Assembly (NCBI GenBank): GCA_028023455.1
Contig: JAQFVV010006200.1
Location: 2,162,738-2,226,737 of the forward strand
Direction: 5' to 3'
Origin: Epiperipatus broadwayi
Taxonomy: Eukaryota; Onychophora; Udeonychophora; Euonychophora; Peripatidae
DNA: 64,000 nucleotides
The position numbers were made by a program, and so were the translations under genes. Positions within the stretch are counted from its first letter, which is position 1. The number at the start of each line of letters is the position of its first letter. Under the pieces are notes generated by a model. That model searched no databases. It had not been told where the DNA came from and saw only the letters and a list, made by a program, of their open reading frames with translations. Positions 30,960-44,819 of the stretch are shown here, piece after piece.

Positions 30960-33530
30960 ACTGTAGTATTTAATTGAATTTAGAACACCAATAAACATTG
31001 AAACAGTAAGATTCGTATTCGAATCTTAAGTTTCACCTTTTCTGTCGTCTCTCACTGACCGGTCTATCCCACCCAAATTTAAACTTTTGGTATCGAGTTG
31101 TGTGTGTAACAATATTAAAAATGTATAAATATATGTAGAATTCAACATAAACACGCACACATTTCGATCTCAAATTAAAGGCAATAAATACGGATAAAGT
31201 AATATAATTTAGATTTCTTTAGCTAAATAAATTTTGTGTAATATTAATCATTTATTTTGAATTTATAAAGTTCGTATTTATTGCTTAGTTTAAATTTCGT
31301 TAAATAATAATTCTAACAAAATCTGATGCAATAATTAATTAAAGTTAAAATAATTTTATTCCCTTTTGTCTTTGAAAATTTAAAAGCATCGGTCAGTGAT
31401 AGATAATAAATTAATTATAGAAAAATTCCAAAAAAATGTAATTAACGAATGTAAAAAAAAAAAAAACAACAAAACAAACAATAGCACAGCAGATTTCTTT
31501 CTAATTAAAACCAGCAAAAGCATTGATTATCCTGAGGGCAAGACAAAGAAAACCTAAAAATATCTCAACAAAAAAATTAAAAGATCAAGATAAAAAAAAG
31601 GAGGCCATCTTAGACTTGCTGGAGACTTTCACTTGAACTTTAGCTTTGCTCTCGAGTGGAGAGTCTAAAATATCTTAAAATAAATTGATATTGCCAAGGT
31701 ATGACCGAGTAAGCACCGAGATTATTCTCCATCGGGAGATGGCCCACCGTATGCCGAACTCCACATTGCCCATCGTAAAAACACCATAATGATCTGCTAC
31801 CTGAAATAGACAAGAAAGCCGCTGCTGTTAAAATCAATAAAATGCCAAAGACAAGAAAGAAAACTGCTAATCACGAACAATCTACTATTAAACAAATGGA
31901 AGAAAACATCTTATCAAACAGGTACCTGTGTGTGTATTCCAAATTATAGAGTACTCTAGTAATAATAAGCTATAGCTCATCTCCTACTATTTGTCTAACG
32001 TCTAAATGTTAAAATTGTAATTTTGTGAAACTAAAATTTGAGAATTAATGTAATCTGTAAATTTCTCGCTTAATCTAGCTTACCTCCCTCTATCCTTCTT
32101 AGGTGTGTATTTCTCAAATCTACACTTTATTTATAATTATTATTGAAATATTACCTTCTCATAATTGTCTTAGTTTTATATCTAAATCTATAATCGCTTG
32201 AACATTGAATGCGTGTCAAATTGTCATTAATATTTGCTTTATAAATAACTTAAATTTCATGTAAATACGACGCGCATTCAAAGAATCAGTTATTGTAATG
32301 CAGGGTCTACTACTTCGTAATAGCTGGCATACTCGCTGTAATAATTCCCCTTTTAGATATTTTTGATTATTAAATTTTAATGAATAATTACGGAAATTTC
32401 ATTTCTTTGAGAGTCACCAATTTTCTTTTAGTCAATGTTGATAATGGGGGGCCGAGTTTGAAATCTAGTTAAATATTACCATAATCTTTTAGATCTTATA
32501 CATGTGTTACGTTTTGAAGCCACGATGACTTATTCCATGCCGTGAATACTCCGGATTCTATAGGGTTGAATTAACCCCAGTCGTCCTACACAAGTGGACA
32601 TGATAATGTTCCCGTAGGGCTTGACGACCGTCACGCAGCCAGCTGGCAAATTGCGACACGGACCGCTTGTCCCTGGTTATGCTCATGTGACACCTTACCT
32701 CTTCGGGTCGAGGCAGAGACCAACCCGAAACCCTTATAAACTTATTCACGGCATTGCAGTTTCAGTGCTGCCATTTTATATCGTCCTTCTAAAGCGTACC
32801 ACGTGTTCCTTTATTTAGTTTATCATTCTCTATATCACTCCGCCTCGGCATTATCTTCATCATCCACTCTCAAATAAATGTTTGCCTTTAGTCGTAAAAT
32901 AAATATTTTTATTAAATAAATGTATGTCCGCCGCTACTGATGACTCTTGCAGTGCAAAGTATAAATTCCCTACAGCACGTATTAGAAATACTCCCTCGAG
33001 AACCTTAGGTAGCTAGATTACGCCTTCATATAAATGAATGCTCTTTATAAATAAATGTATTTTCTATATAATAAAATTGTCAATTAACTATTGAAACTCT
33101 GAATATAAAATATGATTAATAACATTAATAATGTTTTTTTTTATTAAATACGTAAATAAATAATTTTAACTATACGTCTGTAGTTAAGTTTTCATTTATT
33201 CGATGCCCATTATACATATTTCCTCGATTATATATGTTAATTAATATTCGTTTGATTGTTGGCCAACTCGGAAACAAAACCATGAATCTCGTGCATCTCC
33301 CTGACCACCGTGCCTAAAGAAGTGTTTACTTATGTCGCATCAGAGGCGTTATTCCGTAGATTGTATTGTGAAACCGATAAACTATGTTCGATCTCGGTAC
33401 CACGGGTGGCTTCGCTACTCAATGGTGCTGCTGTTCTGTGTGGTGGTCCTATGTTAACGAGATACACGTGTTTTGACTGTTACAACATGCATTTTAAAAA
33501 TATAAAACTTTTTTTAATTTAAGTATCATG
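30960..33530. other. CpG-containing, higher-GC segment of unknown identity
   Basis: Compared with its surroundings the segment has noticeably more CG dinucleotides and mixed-composition blocks, notably 31600-31870, 32500-32830 and 33270-33480. Frames are short: a + frame reads MPKTRKKTANHEQSTIKQ near 31842, and another spans 33310-33522 (70 codons). I recognise no domain in either. A 12-bp inverted repeat brackets 32537-32754. It could be a less methylated insert such as an old LTR or viral-type element, or host regulatory DNA. Confidence 0.35.
32537..32754. repeat. 218-bp higher-GC unit bracketed by a 12-bp inverted repeat
   Basis: atgccgtgaata at 32537-32548 is exactly the reverse complement of tattcacggcat at 32743-32754. 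The interior is the most GC-rich block of the window and lacks any recognised gene. Short non-coding DNA transposon or structured element are both possible. Confidence 0.4.
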
Positions 33531-36500
33531 TCATACTTCCAAAAGGCTAAATGATAAAATTATATAATGATTTGTTGCTAATGGCAACATGGCAGACGTT
33601 TTAGATTGATTATGCATTATCATTTTTATCATATAAGAGTTTAAAATACTGTATAAAAATAATAATGTAATCTATGTACAATGTTACTTCATTGGTATAT
33701 TCCAAATAAGTAGTGTAAATATTTTGTAGCACTCCTACTCTGTGCTCTTCTATCATATGGCAGTAGTGGTGGTGAAAAATTATGCTGCCAAAATAACAGT
33801 ATGCAACCTAAAGTTACACGATTGCTGGGATGAAGTGGATATTTTTTATTGGTTTAAATGTTTTATAATAACTATTTCAATTTTTAAGTTAGGAGATTTA
33901 CTGAAATGCTAAAAGTAGAATCCCTAAAAAAATTCTTGAATGTTTATAGCTGATGGAAAGTGATATTATATTAGCATGTATTTTTCATTATGATTAATCA
34001 GTTAAAGAAATACTTTGCAATATCCAAAATTTAGTGCTTACGTTAAAGGCTGAGTAAATCCAATTTATTAACATTTCTAATTTACCAAGTTTAAATGTTT
34101 TCCAATTCCTTGACATCTTGCATCATAGGCATCCATCACATCTACTGATTTTTATTTTTTTTATATTGTCTTTGTAGTCTTTTCTTAAATTCATTTAATC
34201 ATGTGACTTCATCATCTTTACCTTCTGTATTCCATTATAGTAACATTCAATCAATACCTTTATAAAAAAATATTTCGCATAGATTTATTTATTATACTTG
34301 TGACGAGGCAATAAAATAACTACAGAAATAAATATAATAAAACAGTTGATAATTTTGAATGTTTATATTAATATGATATGAGCAGCTTGAACTAGCTAAG
34401 AGCAAATGACTGATCAATGTAGGGAAGGGGGAGGTTTTTCCCTAAAAAAATTTATGAAAATTTACTCCCGCTTAGAAGACCAGATTTTCGAAGACTTTAG
34501 TATTTAAAAAAGATGAGGAATACAGCAGATATGCTGGAAAATATGGATCTTACCACAGATAACAAAGTTAGACTACTTAAATACACGGTAATTTTCGATA
34601 TTAGATATCTGTAAGTACGCATACGAATTTAATTAATAATTAATAAACCCTGTCCCATGTAGTTTGTCTCAGGCATGTTGAAAAATCTGGCAATTATTAT
34701 CTTATTAATTAAAACTAATTATGAAACGCATTATATATAAATACACACACATATAATTTTAGTTTTTCAAAATAAAGTATATTTATTTAAATATGCATGC
34801 AAATATTTATCTGTACATGTGTATATTTATAAATATTGTATGTCAAGTGTTCGTAAGTAGCGTATCTGCTTACGTATATAATCGCTTAAATATAGCATTT
34901 TTATTTTATTTAAAGTGTTTTTAATTTTTTATATATTTTTTTTTGTTAAAGTAATTCATTATGTCTACTTTAGTATTTTAATGATAGTTTCATGTTCTCT
35001 GTCACGTAATAACATTTGTAGGGTTAAATGTTTATCGGAACTCTTTTGTTGAAAATTTATGCTAAAGTATATAGTCTTCAAAAAGAGAATGAATTGATAA
35101 TATATATTATACCACAAATATTTTTATTTGTATAATTGGTTTTGCGTATTTAACAGGTCAAATAAATAAACGCTTGTAATTTGATCAAAAGTTTATAATC
35201 TTTTGTAATCTCTAGTTTTAAACTGATAATTTTTATCTTAATAATACTTATGCAATGGTTGTATAGTATTACTAGAAAATATTGTTTTCTTCTCAGAGAA
35301 TCAAAACTTGTGTGAAAGCATGAACGCGGGTATTGCACACATACAAACACACACTAAAACAAACTGAAATATAATTTACATTTATATTTTTGTTGGGTTT
35401 ATAAAACTATCGTTTCATAATTTCAAATATATTTTAATAATTGGTTGGCAATAAAAAATTACCGAATCGTTAACTTTATTGCCCTGTTAAAGACAGATTG
35501 ATAATTAATTTTTATTACCGATTTAATAAAAAAAATATAATACTTTTTAAAAAAAAAAAATTACAAATGGCGTACTTCGCCATTTGATGATCTTTTTCTA
35601 ACCCATAATCTGTAATTATAGAATTCTTTTCAAATCAGCATTAATTTCTTATCTAATAAATATAACTAAAGGTAACCATTAACAATAATAATAATGATAA
35701 TAAGCGAATGGTTTGTGACTTAGTAAATCATATGATATTAAGCAGCTATGATTTAGAAGCCTTTAGTTCTCGAATCCGATATTTCCTAATCAGCCCAGCG
35801 TATAAATTTTGTTTATTTCCAATTTGTAATTGGTTATGATGATGAAGAGAATGAAATCTTAAATTAATTTCAAATGCTGTTCTATGGCTTAAGTCGTTCT
35901 TAAAATTTTAAATTATAAACATACACATTTATACAACATATTGCACAACTTAATGTCCTGCATTCAATTCGCTTGTCATTTCATCACATTTTCAAACGTT
36001 AGAATAAACTTTTTAACAAAATAGCAAACAATGCAAACTATCATGGATGATGACCGATGGAAACTATTATAGTTGATGAAAGATAAATTATCATAGATGG
36101 TCAATGACAAACTATAGCAGATGATGATCAAGTATTACAATATGTTATCCCAATGTTTTATTTAGTTCAAGAACATAGACCTCATATAAAAAAAAGTACA
36201 AAACTAGAGAATTAAGAGGGCATATTTCCCCATGGTCTTTAAACAGATGTGCAACTACAGGGCTTGAAGAAATTTAGCTATGCTGTTGAATTGATTAAAT
36301 ACACTTGCTTATAAAAAAAGTATATATTTTCAAGTAACTAAGTTACTTATTAAATATAATAAAATTTGTTTATTAAAAGTTTTTAAGACTGTAAGAATGT
36401 CACAAAAAAAAAGATAAGCAATGTTTTTACAATATTTATTACATTATACAAACTTAAGCAGGAAAGACAAATAAAAAAATTGTTAGAAAAATTATAATGG

Positions 36501-36560
36501 CAAGATCTGATTTTACAAATGGGAAAAGTAATTTACAAATTAGCCTATGCATCAAACTAA
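33531..36560. other. AT-rich stretch, no recognisable gene
   Basis: Nothing assignable except an imperfect short reiteration of 'caaactat.atggatgatga'-like words at about 36029-36130. A small inverted pair occurs at 35565-35585 around 'aaatggcgtacttcgccattt'. Confidence 0.5.
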
Positions 36561-36640
36561 GATTTTTTAAATGCTTCTTAATTTCTATAATATTATATGG
36601 AGTTGAAGCCTGATCAGTCAGCAATTATTTCAAACATACT
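36561..36640 (+). pseudogene. Possible LINE RT relic
   Basis: A + frame reads LISIILYGVEA-stop-SVSN near 36570-36612. 'ILYG.E.WS' is the post-catalytic signature of many non-LTR RTs. No other motif confirms it, so this is a weak call. Confidence 0.25.
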
Positions 36641-38230
36641 ACTTTTTTCCCCCAAAGTCTGTTCCATAATCTATTCAGTCATTCAGTAATTGATAAGTAA
36701 ATTGGTATTTAGCTAAAATTAGTTAGGGAGTAATGTTTCAAAATGAACGTGAGCTGATTAAATGAATGCTGACAGTAAAAATAAAAATTCTGATTATAAC
36801 ATAAGGCAGTCTAATTGGAGAAGCATCACATAATCACTTTAATCATGATTTATGTTAACCTTTGTGTTGACATTTTTTTAAGAAATAGTGTGTGTGTGGG
36901 GAGGGGGGGTATTTTGGTATACATTTTGAAATATTTTTGATCCATTTGAATATTATCCATAAATTATTGTAGATTTTGACTAATAACATAAAAACTAGCT
37001 ATTCATCAATCTTTGGTGATAATGCATAAATTTATTCACTTACATAATCATTAAAAAAAACCATGAAATTCTAAACTAATCTAGTGATTCAATTGTATGT
37101 AAATAAAAAAATTTATGGAGGTAAAATTTTAATTAATTTTCATTGAATATTTTTTTATTTAGTGAGAAAGTGTTAAAGTGTTAAACATCTGGTCAGAAAT
37201 TTTTTTTTTTCTACATACATATTTTTGTTTTTTAGTTTCTACCACCTGTTATTATTGTTAATCAGCTCATCTGTGAATGGAAAAAAAAGTAGATTTCATA
37301 GAATAAGTCATTAATGGGTAACACATAACATATTAGTCACAGTTCTGTTGTTTCTATTAAAATGAGACTATGATTTGTATACACAGCATCATATAACACT
37401 AAAAAATGTCCATTATTACCAGTAAATTAAAGAAATTACCAAATTCTTTGTAATGCATAGGTAAAATATAAGCAGCCTTAAAATATAGCTCAACAGGTCA
37501 GCCAGATATGATGTAGTAAAGATTTAAAGTTTTTATTATCTTTTATTCTTTTGCTCATTTACTGATCAATAATTGAGTAGCTGGATGATCTAACTATGGT
37601 CTAGCTATAAAAAAATTAAAAAAAAACAATGCTTTCTGAAGACTGGCTAAAATTTAAGCCAAATCATGAACATGGCAGACAATTGGTGATAACTATTGTA
37701 TAACAAAAACTTTGATATTATATATAAAGAAGTTAGTAATAAAATGTTTCTTGATTTTAATTAGTCTAGATTGATGTGCAGAACTTATTTTTTGGCAAAA
37801 GTCTTCTATTAATATTAATAGGCAATATATTTTTTGTATTTATATATTTGTTATGGTGCAATACTGTAATTGGCTTTATGCTGTAGTTTTGTACGGTAAA
37901 TAAATGAATTGAATTGAATTGAATTGAATTTTTATATAATTATTATATTCATCACCTTTATTAAAAATTTACATTTATGTGTATAAATATTTTAGCATGG
38001 GAGCTTAGTTGCAGATAATGATTTAATTAATTTAAATAATTAATTATATCAAAACTAAGCAGCTTATGGCTTCTGATGCATTTTTTGAGGTGTGATGTGA
38101 TGCAAACAGGTTTGCTTTTAAACATTCTGAAGTTTCTATACATAGAAGATATGCTCAAAAACCCTGTTAGCAAATTAAACATTCCCTATCTTAAAACACT
38201 TATATATCTCAATAAATTAATTTAATACTT
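36641..38230. other. AT-rich stretch, no recognisable gene
   Basis: Contains a GT/G-rich tract at 36889-36910 and the pentamer repeat listed separately. Confidence 0.5.
37906..37930. repeat. (GAATT)5 pentanucleotide repeat
   Basis: Five perfect units of gaatt, preceded by 'ggtaaataaat'. Such tails often mark the 3' end of a truncated non-LTR element, here with a possible tail unit at about 37850-37930. Confidence 0.85.
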
Positions 38231-38239
38231 ACTCCTTAA

Positions 38240-38640
38240 TTATTCAGTTATTTATCCAGACCTAGTTCATTTCTTTTTTTCTGTTGTTCTATTTTAATAA
38301 AATTCATTATCCTATCCTTATATTTTCCCATTTTATTATAAAAACATAAACAAAAAAAAAAAATCATAAAATTGACATTACTTTCATGTTCTTTCAATAT
38401 TCTACACTCCACAAATAAGTGTTCAATACTCTTTTTCCCATTTCCACATAAACTACATCTATAATCCTAATATTTATTTGATATCTAAAACTTCCTACTT
38501 TTGCACAAAATAACAATACACTCCTGCTAGTGTTATTGTATATCCTTTCATATTTTATATAATTTTTACTTTTATAGGACTTCAAACTATTTTTATATTC
38601 ATATTTGTTTTTTTTTATAATTATGTACCTATAATACATT
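38240..38640 (-). pseudogene. LINE C-terminal fragment with CCHC-like zinc finger
   Basis: On -, one frame reads CSLCGNGKKSIEHLFVECRI (38400-38465), a C-x2-C-x8-H-x4-C knuckle typical of the end of many non-LTR RTs. It is followed by FFCLCFYNKMGKYKDRIMNF to a stop near 38245. The overlapping frame (38394-38639) holds the upstream portion. No RT core is present, so this is a 5' truncated copy. Confidence 0.55.
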
Positions 38641-41639
38641 TTTTAAAGAATTATCTTATTTCTTATATAAATATATGAAAATTGTCTATTAACTTTATTT
38701 TGATTTTATTTGATTTGTCACTGATGACTTTTAACATTGCTCTAATCAAATATATCTTTAGTAATGGTAATTCTAATAGTCTGAAGACATTTTCTTTTAG
38801 AATCCATTATTCAAACTTTATATAATTGAATAGAACTATCATTTTTTTATGTAATTTTATTAAAGTACAATAAATGTAGCATATTTTTAACTAGCATATA
38901 AATATAATAGGCAGATTACTTGAAATTAACAGATTATCTGAAAATAAATAAATATAACAAAAAAAAAAATGTTTACTTCATTTTAAAAATATTAAATATT
39001 TATACAATTCTATATGACTTTTTAAAAATGCTATTTTGATGTAAATTTTCTGATTTATTATGGTATAGCTATAAATTTGAAATGCTGAAATAAATTATGT
39101 TAAGGAATGCAAGTAATAGCAAACTATCTCTGAGGATGATCAACAATTATTGCTTGATTTTACTTAATTACTACATTTGGACAATTAATTTACATTCAAC
39201 ATCATTAAAAAAAATAAAAAATTAGAAATTTCTGTTAACTTTTTCCATACAATTTATTAGTTAGAACAGTTGCTTCAGTATATAATAATAACAAATTCTT
39301 GTTACTTATAATAAACCAAAAACATATTGCCAAGATTCATTTAAGTCACTAAACTTATTTTGTGCTAAGATCTTGCTAGTTATTCAAGTTTCTTCACATA
39401 AGCTAGGAGAAATTTTCTAATATACTTGAAATACTTTTTTTTTTAAAAAAAAAAAAGGTAATCTTCTGATATGATTAAGAGAATCCTATGATTTGTTAGG
39501 TCATAAATTTGATCATTATTTTTATTATTATTATTTTGAAATTCAGTTTCTAATGATTCATTAACCTACATTTTATTATATTTATTTGTTTTATCAGATT
39601 TTATCTAAAATAAAGTTTAATTGTTCACCTTAATTTATTAATAGGCCACTTTACTTGTTTATTACGTCATCTCCGTCTACTGTAATAAATAGTACTAATA
39701 GATCATACATATTGTTTATAATGTAGTTTTTATATCTAAATAGAAATTATATGATATAAGTAATCAGTTTGTTATTGCATACAAAAAAAAACCTATTCGA
39801 CCCAAATCTAATTGATAAACATTATCAGATATATTTAACAATGTTAAAATTAAAAACATACTCAGATAAACAACCTTTTGTAAATATATATATATTAAGC
39901 ATATATACATTGAGAAAATGCATTGGGAATAGTTATTCATTCTATAATTCTAATCCAGCGCCATCTATTATAATCTTGAAAAAATAATGAACATTAAATA
40001 GTAGTACCACATCCAATGTACAAATTAGTTTTTTGGTATTAATCTTCATCAATCAAGATAATGGATTTCAATGACACTTTTAGCAGCCTCTTTTACTTTC
40101 TTTATTACTTAAGTTAATAGTGTGGGATTTAAATACCCTAAGTTGTTTGTATAATAAGAAATGTCATCATATGATTTATTTATTTTTTAGAATGTTAGGA
40201 AAATTTAAAATAAATTGATAAAAATATCATTTTTTAAATATATAGGATGTTATAAGAATGCAAATTAATTACAAAGTTGTGCTTATAAATTTAGGCAATA
40301 AACATCCTGATTAGATTTCATTGCACAGGGTTTCATTAGAAGTAAAATCCATCACTTTATCATTACATTAATTTTTTCAGGACATAAAATATAAAGTTAG
40401 GATAATACCTATTTAACTATGCATGGCTTGTTGAAAGATGCCTATCCTTTAGAAATAGATGGTTTCAATCCATAGTAAGCATTATTAGAGCATTATATTC
40501 CCATCAGCAAATATATAAACCACAAGACATGTAAGAAATGAACTATGATGCTGGTGCTGTAAAACATAAAAAAGAACAAAAGCTTTAGTAAGAAGACTTT
40601 TAAAGTATATTTTAGAATAATTGAAACAATTAAATCTTAATCAAAAAAAAAAGAAATTTCTTAAAAAATTGAAACATCATTTATTATCTTTAAAATTATG
40701 CAATAATGATTGCAACAATATTTATAAAGCAAATTGGCCGACAAACAGCTGATTACAGGACAAAGAATTTTCACAGATCCCCTTAGAAGATAAGAAAAAC
40801 CATTACTCATCAGGCTTTTAACTGCTAGGTGTGACAATTGTTAATAGTGGTTTTAACCACTAAATAATATCAATTATCATTTGCTGACTAATATTGAATG
40901 GTTGGCAAGGCTGATTGTAAAGTTTTGCTCAGTCTGAATTTGAATTTAACACTTTGCATATATAAGTGAGTATTGTAAATATTGTGATAATTTTCAATAT
41001 GTATGTTTATGGACAGTGAATTCTTAATCCGTTTTCTTCTCTAGGGACTGAATAAAATAAACAATAGATATGTAAAGATGATTAGATGGAATCCTAAGAA
41101 CAGTTTAATAATTATTCATTGGAAATATTGTATACATATTAACTATTAACTAAAAGTACAAGATATTACAATACAAAATATTCTAATCTATTATTTGCAA
41201 AATGTTTGTGTGTATATATATATATATATGCAGTACAATATAAATAATTTTAATATAATAGTAATTACATATGTTTAAAAAATTGGTGTCTAATATAGTT
41301 ATTATTTTTTATAGATAAAACATCTTCTCTAAACAGATAAAGAGCTTAATTTTATAAATTATAAAAATGTTTTTATTTAGTTTGGACTAATTTTGGACTT
41401 TTAATAATCTCTGAAGATGAATGATTTATTTGCAAAATTATCAAAGGCAAAAGGTTGTTTGCACACATATAAAAAAAAATTAGCATTTTAATTAAAGAAT
41501 AGCAAAAATGAAAAAAGATGGACAATAACGTACATATAATGAGATTAGAAAGAAGGGGCAAGTCATTGGAATTTTTAATATAATTAATCATTTATTTAAA
41601 TCTCAATAGTATATACACTTTTCATACAATTATGTAATC
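38641..41639. other. AT-rich stretch, no recognisable gene
   Basis: No family recognised. Homopolymer pair T/A at 39436-39456 and a TA run at 41213-41229. Confidence 0.5.
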
Positions 41640-41644
41640 CAATT

Positions 41645-41722
41645 AGTGACAGCTGCTTTACAAGCAGTTGTGCCGGGTTAGCGGGTTCGCTTCCCGGCTG
41701 ATGCTATGACACATGAGAAAAA
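41645..41722 (+). repeat. tRNA-derived SINE-like head
   Basis: Shows an anticodon-arm-like hairpin (gctgc-tttacaa-gcagt) and a perfect T-arm-like hairpin cggg-ttcgctt-cccg, giving a good B box (ggttcgcttcc). It then has 'gatgctatgacacatgag', which is shared in diverged form with 58560-58582. The D arm is missing, so it is not a tRNA gene. Confidence 0.6.
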
Positions 41723-41729
41723 AAATTAC

Positions 41730-42186
41730 TAAACTTGTACTGTTCAAGTTAATGTGCAAATATAAAATAAAACTAATAAAGTCTTAAAATCACTGAGTCA
41801 GCTTTCAGCAGATTGCTGCCAGAATCATAGTACTGAATAGAACTGTTCCATTAAAAATTTGCATATACTGTGGCAAAGACCAATATGTAAATCAGGCACA
41901 GTATGTAAATTAGATGTTCCATGCTTTTAATAATGAGATGCCCTCATTTCATCAATAGAAAAGATTCATGTGTCCCACTATCAAAAAAATAGAACATCTA
42001 ATTTACATACTGGGCTTGATTTACATATTGGTCTTCACCACTATATATGCATATTTTTAGTGTTGCAGTTCTATTCAACACTATGATTTTTATAGTAATC
42101 TGCCAAAAGCTGGCTCAATGCTTTTAAGACTTTCTCCTTAGTTTTATTTTATCTTTTCATATTAATTTGAACAGTACAAGTTTAAT
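41730..42186. repeat. 457-bp palindromic repeat
   Basis: The left arm (41730-~41935) is an inverted, diverged copy of ~41985-42186. Matching words include 'acttgtactgttcaa' against 'ttgaacagtacaagt', 'gaccaatatgtaaatca' against 'tgatttacatattggtc', and 'agtatgtaaattagatgttc' against its mirror at 41992-42011. No coding frame. It abuts the tRNA-derived head at 41645, so both may belong to one composite SINE. Confidence 0.8.
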
Positions 42187-43089
42187 AGAATTAAATATTC
42201 ATTTATTAGTAGTTTAAATCAGTTTATTTAAAAATTAAATCAATCATTTTTTGTTTAATAAAATTTTTGATTATTTTATTTTGTAAAAGTTTCTTTGTAG
42301 TTATTAAGCACATTGGTTAATAAAAACTTGTCTATTGATATTAAAGATAATTTTGTAATTTTAGTAGGCCATCTTGTCCAATAGTATTATGGGTATGATT
42401 GTTAATTCTAATGAATGTCCTGAAAAGGATCTTTTTACATATATTGGTTCAAGATTAAAATGCAATGTAATATAATTTATGAAAAAATAGAATTTAAATC
42501 TTTAGAATGAAGTGTATTAATATCATCATCTGAATTACAAATACCTATTAATTTGTTTCTTTATTTTAAAAAAATCAAAATATCGACATAAAAAAACTTT
42601 AAACATTTTCAGAGAATTTTGTGCAATAAGTTTGAGACATTTTTGGATTAGTTTATTTGAGGAAAGCTGAGCTTAACAAGACTTAAAACTATTAATCTAT
42701 TTGTATGAAAAGATTATTTAAAATTTCAAAGAAAAGTTTCCTGAAATTGCTTTTTTGGTAACTTACATGTTTAATTTTAAGGCGTTTTTTTTCAATGGCA
42801 TATGCACAAATATTTCATTTGATTTATTCCAATAATTTACAACCTGATCACGTGTACAAATAATTGTTTTGCTTTTTTAAATTCATCTATTTAATAAACA
42901 ATATTTAACATTATTGGTTTTACTTTCTAAAATATTGTATAAAACATCAGTCATATATATATATATCAGAAAAAAATAGGTAAAAGAAAACATCAGCTGA
43001 AATTATTTAAATATGTGGCATATTAAATGACTATGTGTTCCATTTCTGAATTTTCTAAATTATTAAATTCTTCTAGCATTCAAAAAGTG
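42187..43089. other. AT-rich stretch, no recognisable gene
   Basis: Nothing assignable. Confidence 0.5.
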
Positions 43090-43525
43090 TTTCAGTAATT
43101 TTTCCATTAGGAAGGCATGTGCATAAAATCCCTTTCTAGTGCCTATTCATCCAATATCCCCAGACTAATTTTTAGCTTGAGGCTTTCATCAGGGTGAAAC
43201 CTTGGATCTGAGAGTACTGCACCTAGATCTTAAGATCACTGCTCTCAGATCCAAGGCTCTTTCCTGATAAAAGCCTCAATCTAGAAACTGGTTGGGAATA
43301 TGATCTAAGTGCAGTGCTCTCAGATACAAAGCTTCTCCCTGATGAAAGCCACAAGCTACAGACTAGTCTGGAAATATTGGATGAGTAGGCACTAGATAGG
43401 AATTTTATGCACAAACCTTCCTTCATCTATTGATTACTCCGGCATGCACTCAGTGGAACTACTATGTGGAGAGTTTTGCCTATGTGCAAACAGTTTGTAT
43501 AAGCATAAAGAATGATGATCATGTG
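43090..43525. repeat. Repeat family B copy B4, long palindrome
   Basis: The left arm (43106-~43235) and right arm (~43240-43525) are inverted. 'agtgcctattcatccaatat' at 43139-43158 mirrors 'atattggatgagtaggcact' near 43375-43394, and 'ctcagatccaaggct' at 43239-43253 mirrors 'accttggatctgagag'. The right arm extends further outward to the family terminus 'atgatcatgtgatgttt'. A chance ORF on - (43223-43426) lies inside. Confidence 0.8.
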
Positions 43526-44819
43526 ATGTTTAGTGGCTTATTGATAAATAGTATTTTTTATCTTCTTTATTTAGTTCATTAATGTCATTTTATGGAACTA
43601 TTGGAAAAGAATACTAAACCACTAATTGTTTTTTAAGTTAATTTATATTCTTTGATTTGTAATTTTTCAAGAACTTAGAGACAAAATTAAGTTTAAGCCT
43701 TCAAGTTCAGTAATGAACAAATATTCAGGCAGTTTGCGCAATTAGTTTTTCCTTACAATCATATTTTTATAGAACTTTAAAATTATCTTTAACAGAAGTA
43801 GATGATGATTTATCATGGTTAATATTTATACATTTTATAAATTGTTTGTGAACTTTTTTATTTAAATAGTATCTACACACAGTTGATAATTGTGAAATAT
43901 TCCTATAATCAATAGTTTCAGCAAATGGTATCACGACATATAATAAAACACTTTCATTTCATTATGAATATATTTAAAAACATTTCTAACAGAACCTTAT
44001 AAATGATTCTGGATTTTCCTAAAAAGTCCTGAACTACACTTGCAAGATGTAAATAATAAGGTTAACTCATCATCACTTAATAAATACACAGTGTCAACAT
44101 AGTTGCCTTTAATGCAAGAAAGATTATTTTTTCACGATTTAGAAAATGCTAATTCATCCATCCTTATGAACATTACCATAATTAAATGTTCCAATATTTT
44201 TTTTAATCAAAATATTTAAAACTGTTTGTGTTTTTTCGCCCAATCAATACAAACTGAACTAAATATTTTAAATAAAATCAAAATTTTTAGGTGATTCAAT
44301 GATTTTCCAAGTCTTTTTGACCTTTAAACAAATTATTTAAAATATTAAAACCAAATGAATTATTTATATTATGTTAGAAAAAAGGAGGCATAACTTAGCC
44401 AAATAATTTGCTTTTTGATCTCTACAACCATGGTAGTCAAAGTATTGTCTCATAATATCTAGTATTTGAATGCTGAATACATGTATTATTTTTCATAAGT
44501 AAATTTATCATTTCTGATTTTGGTCTTCCTGTTTATTATTATTATTATCATCATCATCAATAATATTCAAGGTCCAAATGATTTGTCAATAAAAAATCAC
44601 TTATATAACATTTATCAATGGACTTCTTCATTTTAAAATTGTTTGAATCTAATACATATATAATATTTAAATACATGAATATTTTCTATACTTCCCATTC
44701 TTTCTTCCAAAACGTAAGCTTGTGGTTAAGACCTGTAGAGGTCCCTACTATCGCATTTTTACACACATATTCTTGAGATTACAGCCTTAGTAAATATTAT
44801 TAAACTTAATGTAATTATA
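43526..44819. other. AT-rich stretch, no recognisable gene
   Basis: Short trinucleotide run of att and atc at 44535-44562. No coding signal recognised. Confidence 0.5.

Noticed and set aside
31105-33490. A second long LTR, from TGTAACAAT at 31105 to GTTACA near 33481-33490
   Set aside because: Interior shares no recognisable sequence with 55107-57304 and there is no flanking duplication; the end words alone are too short.
33310-33522. 70-codon + frame with several Cys in the CpG-containing segment
   Set aside because: No recognisable domain, no splice context and too short to support a gene.
43223-43426. 67-codon - frame with Ser-rich repeats
   Set aside because: Entirely inside palindromic family B copy B4; a by-product of the repeat.
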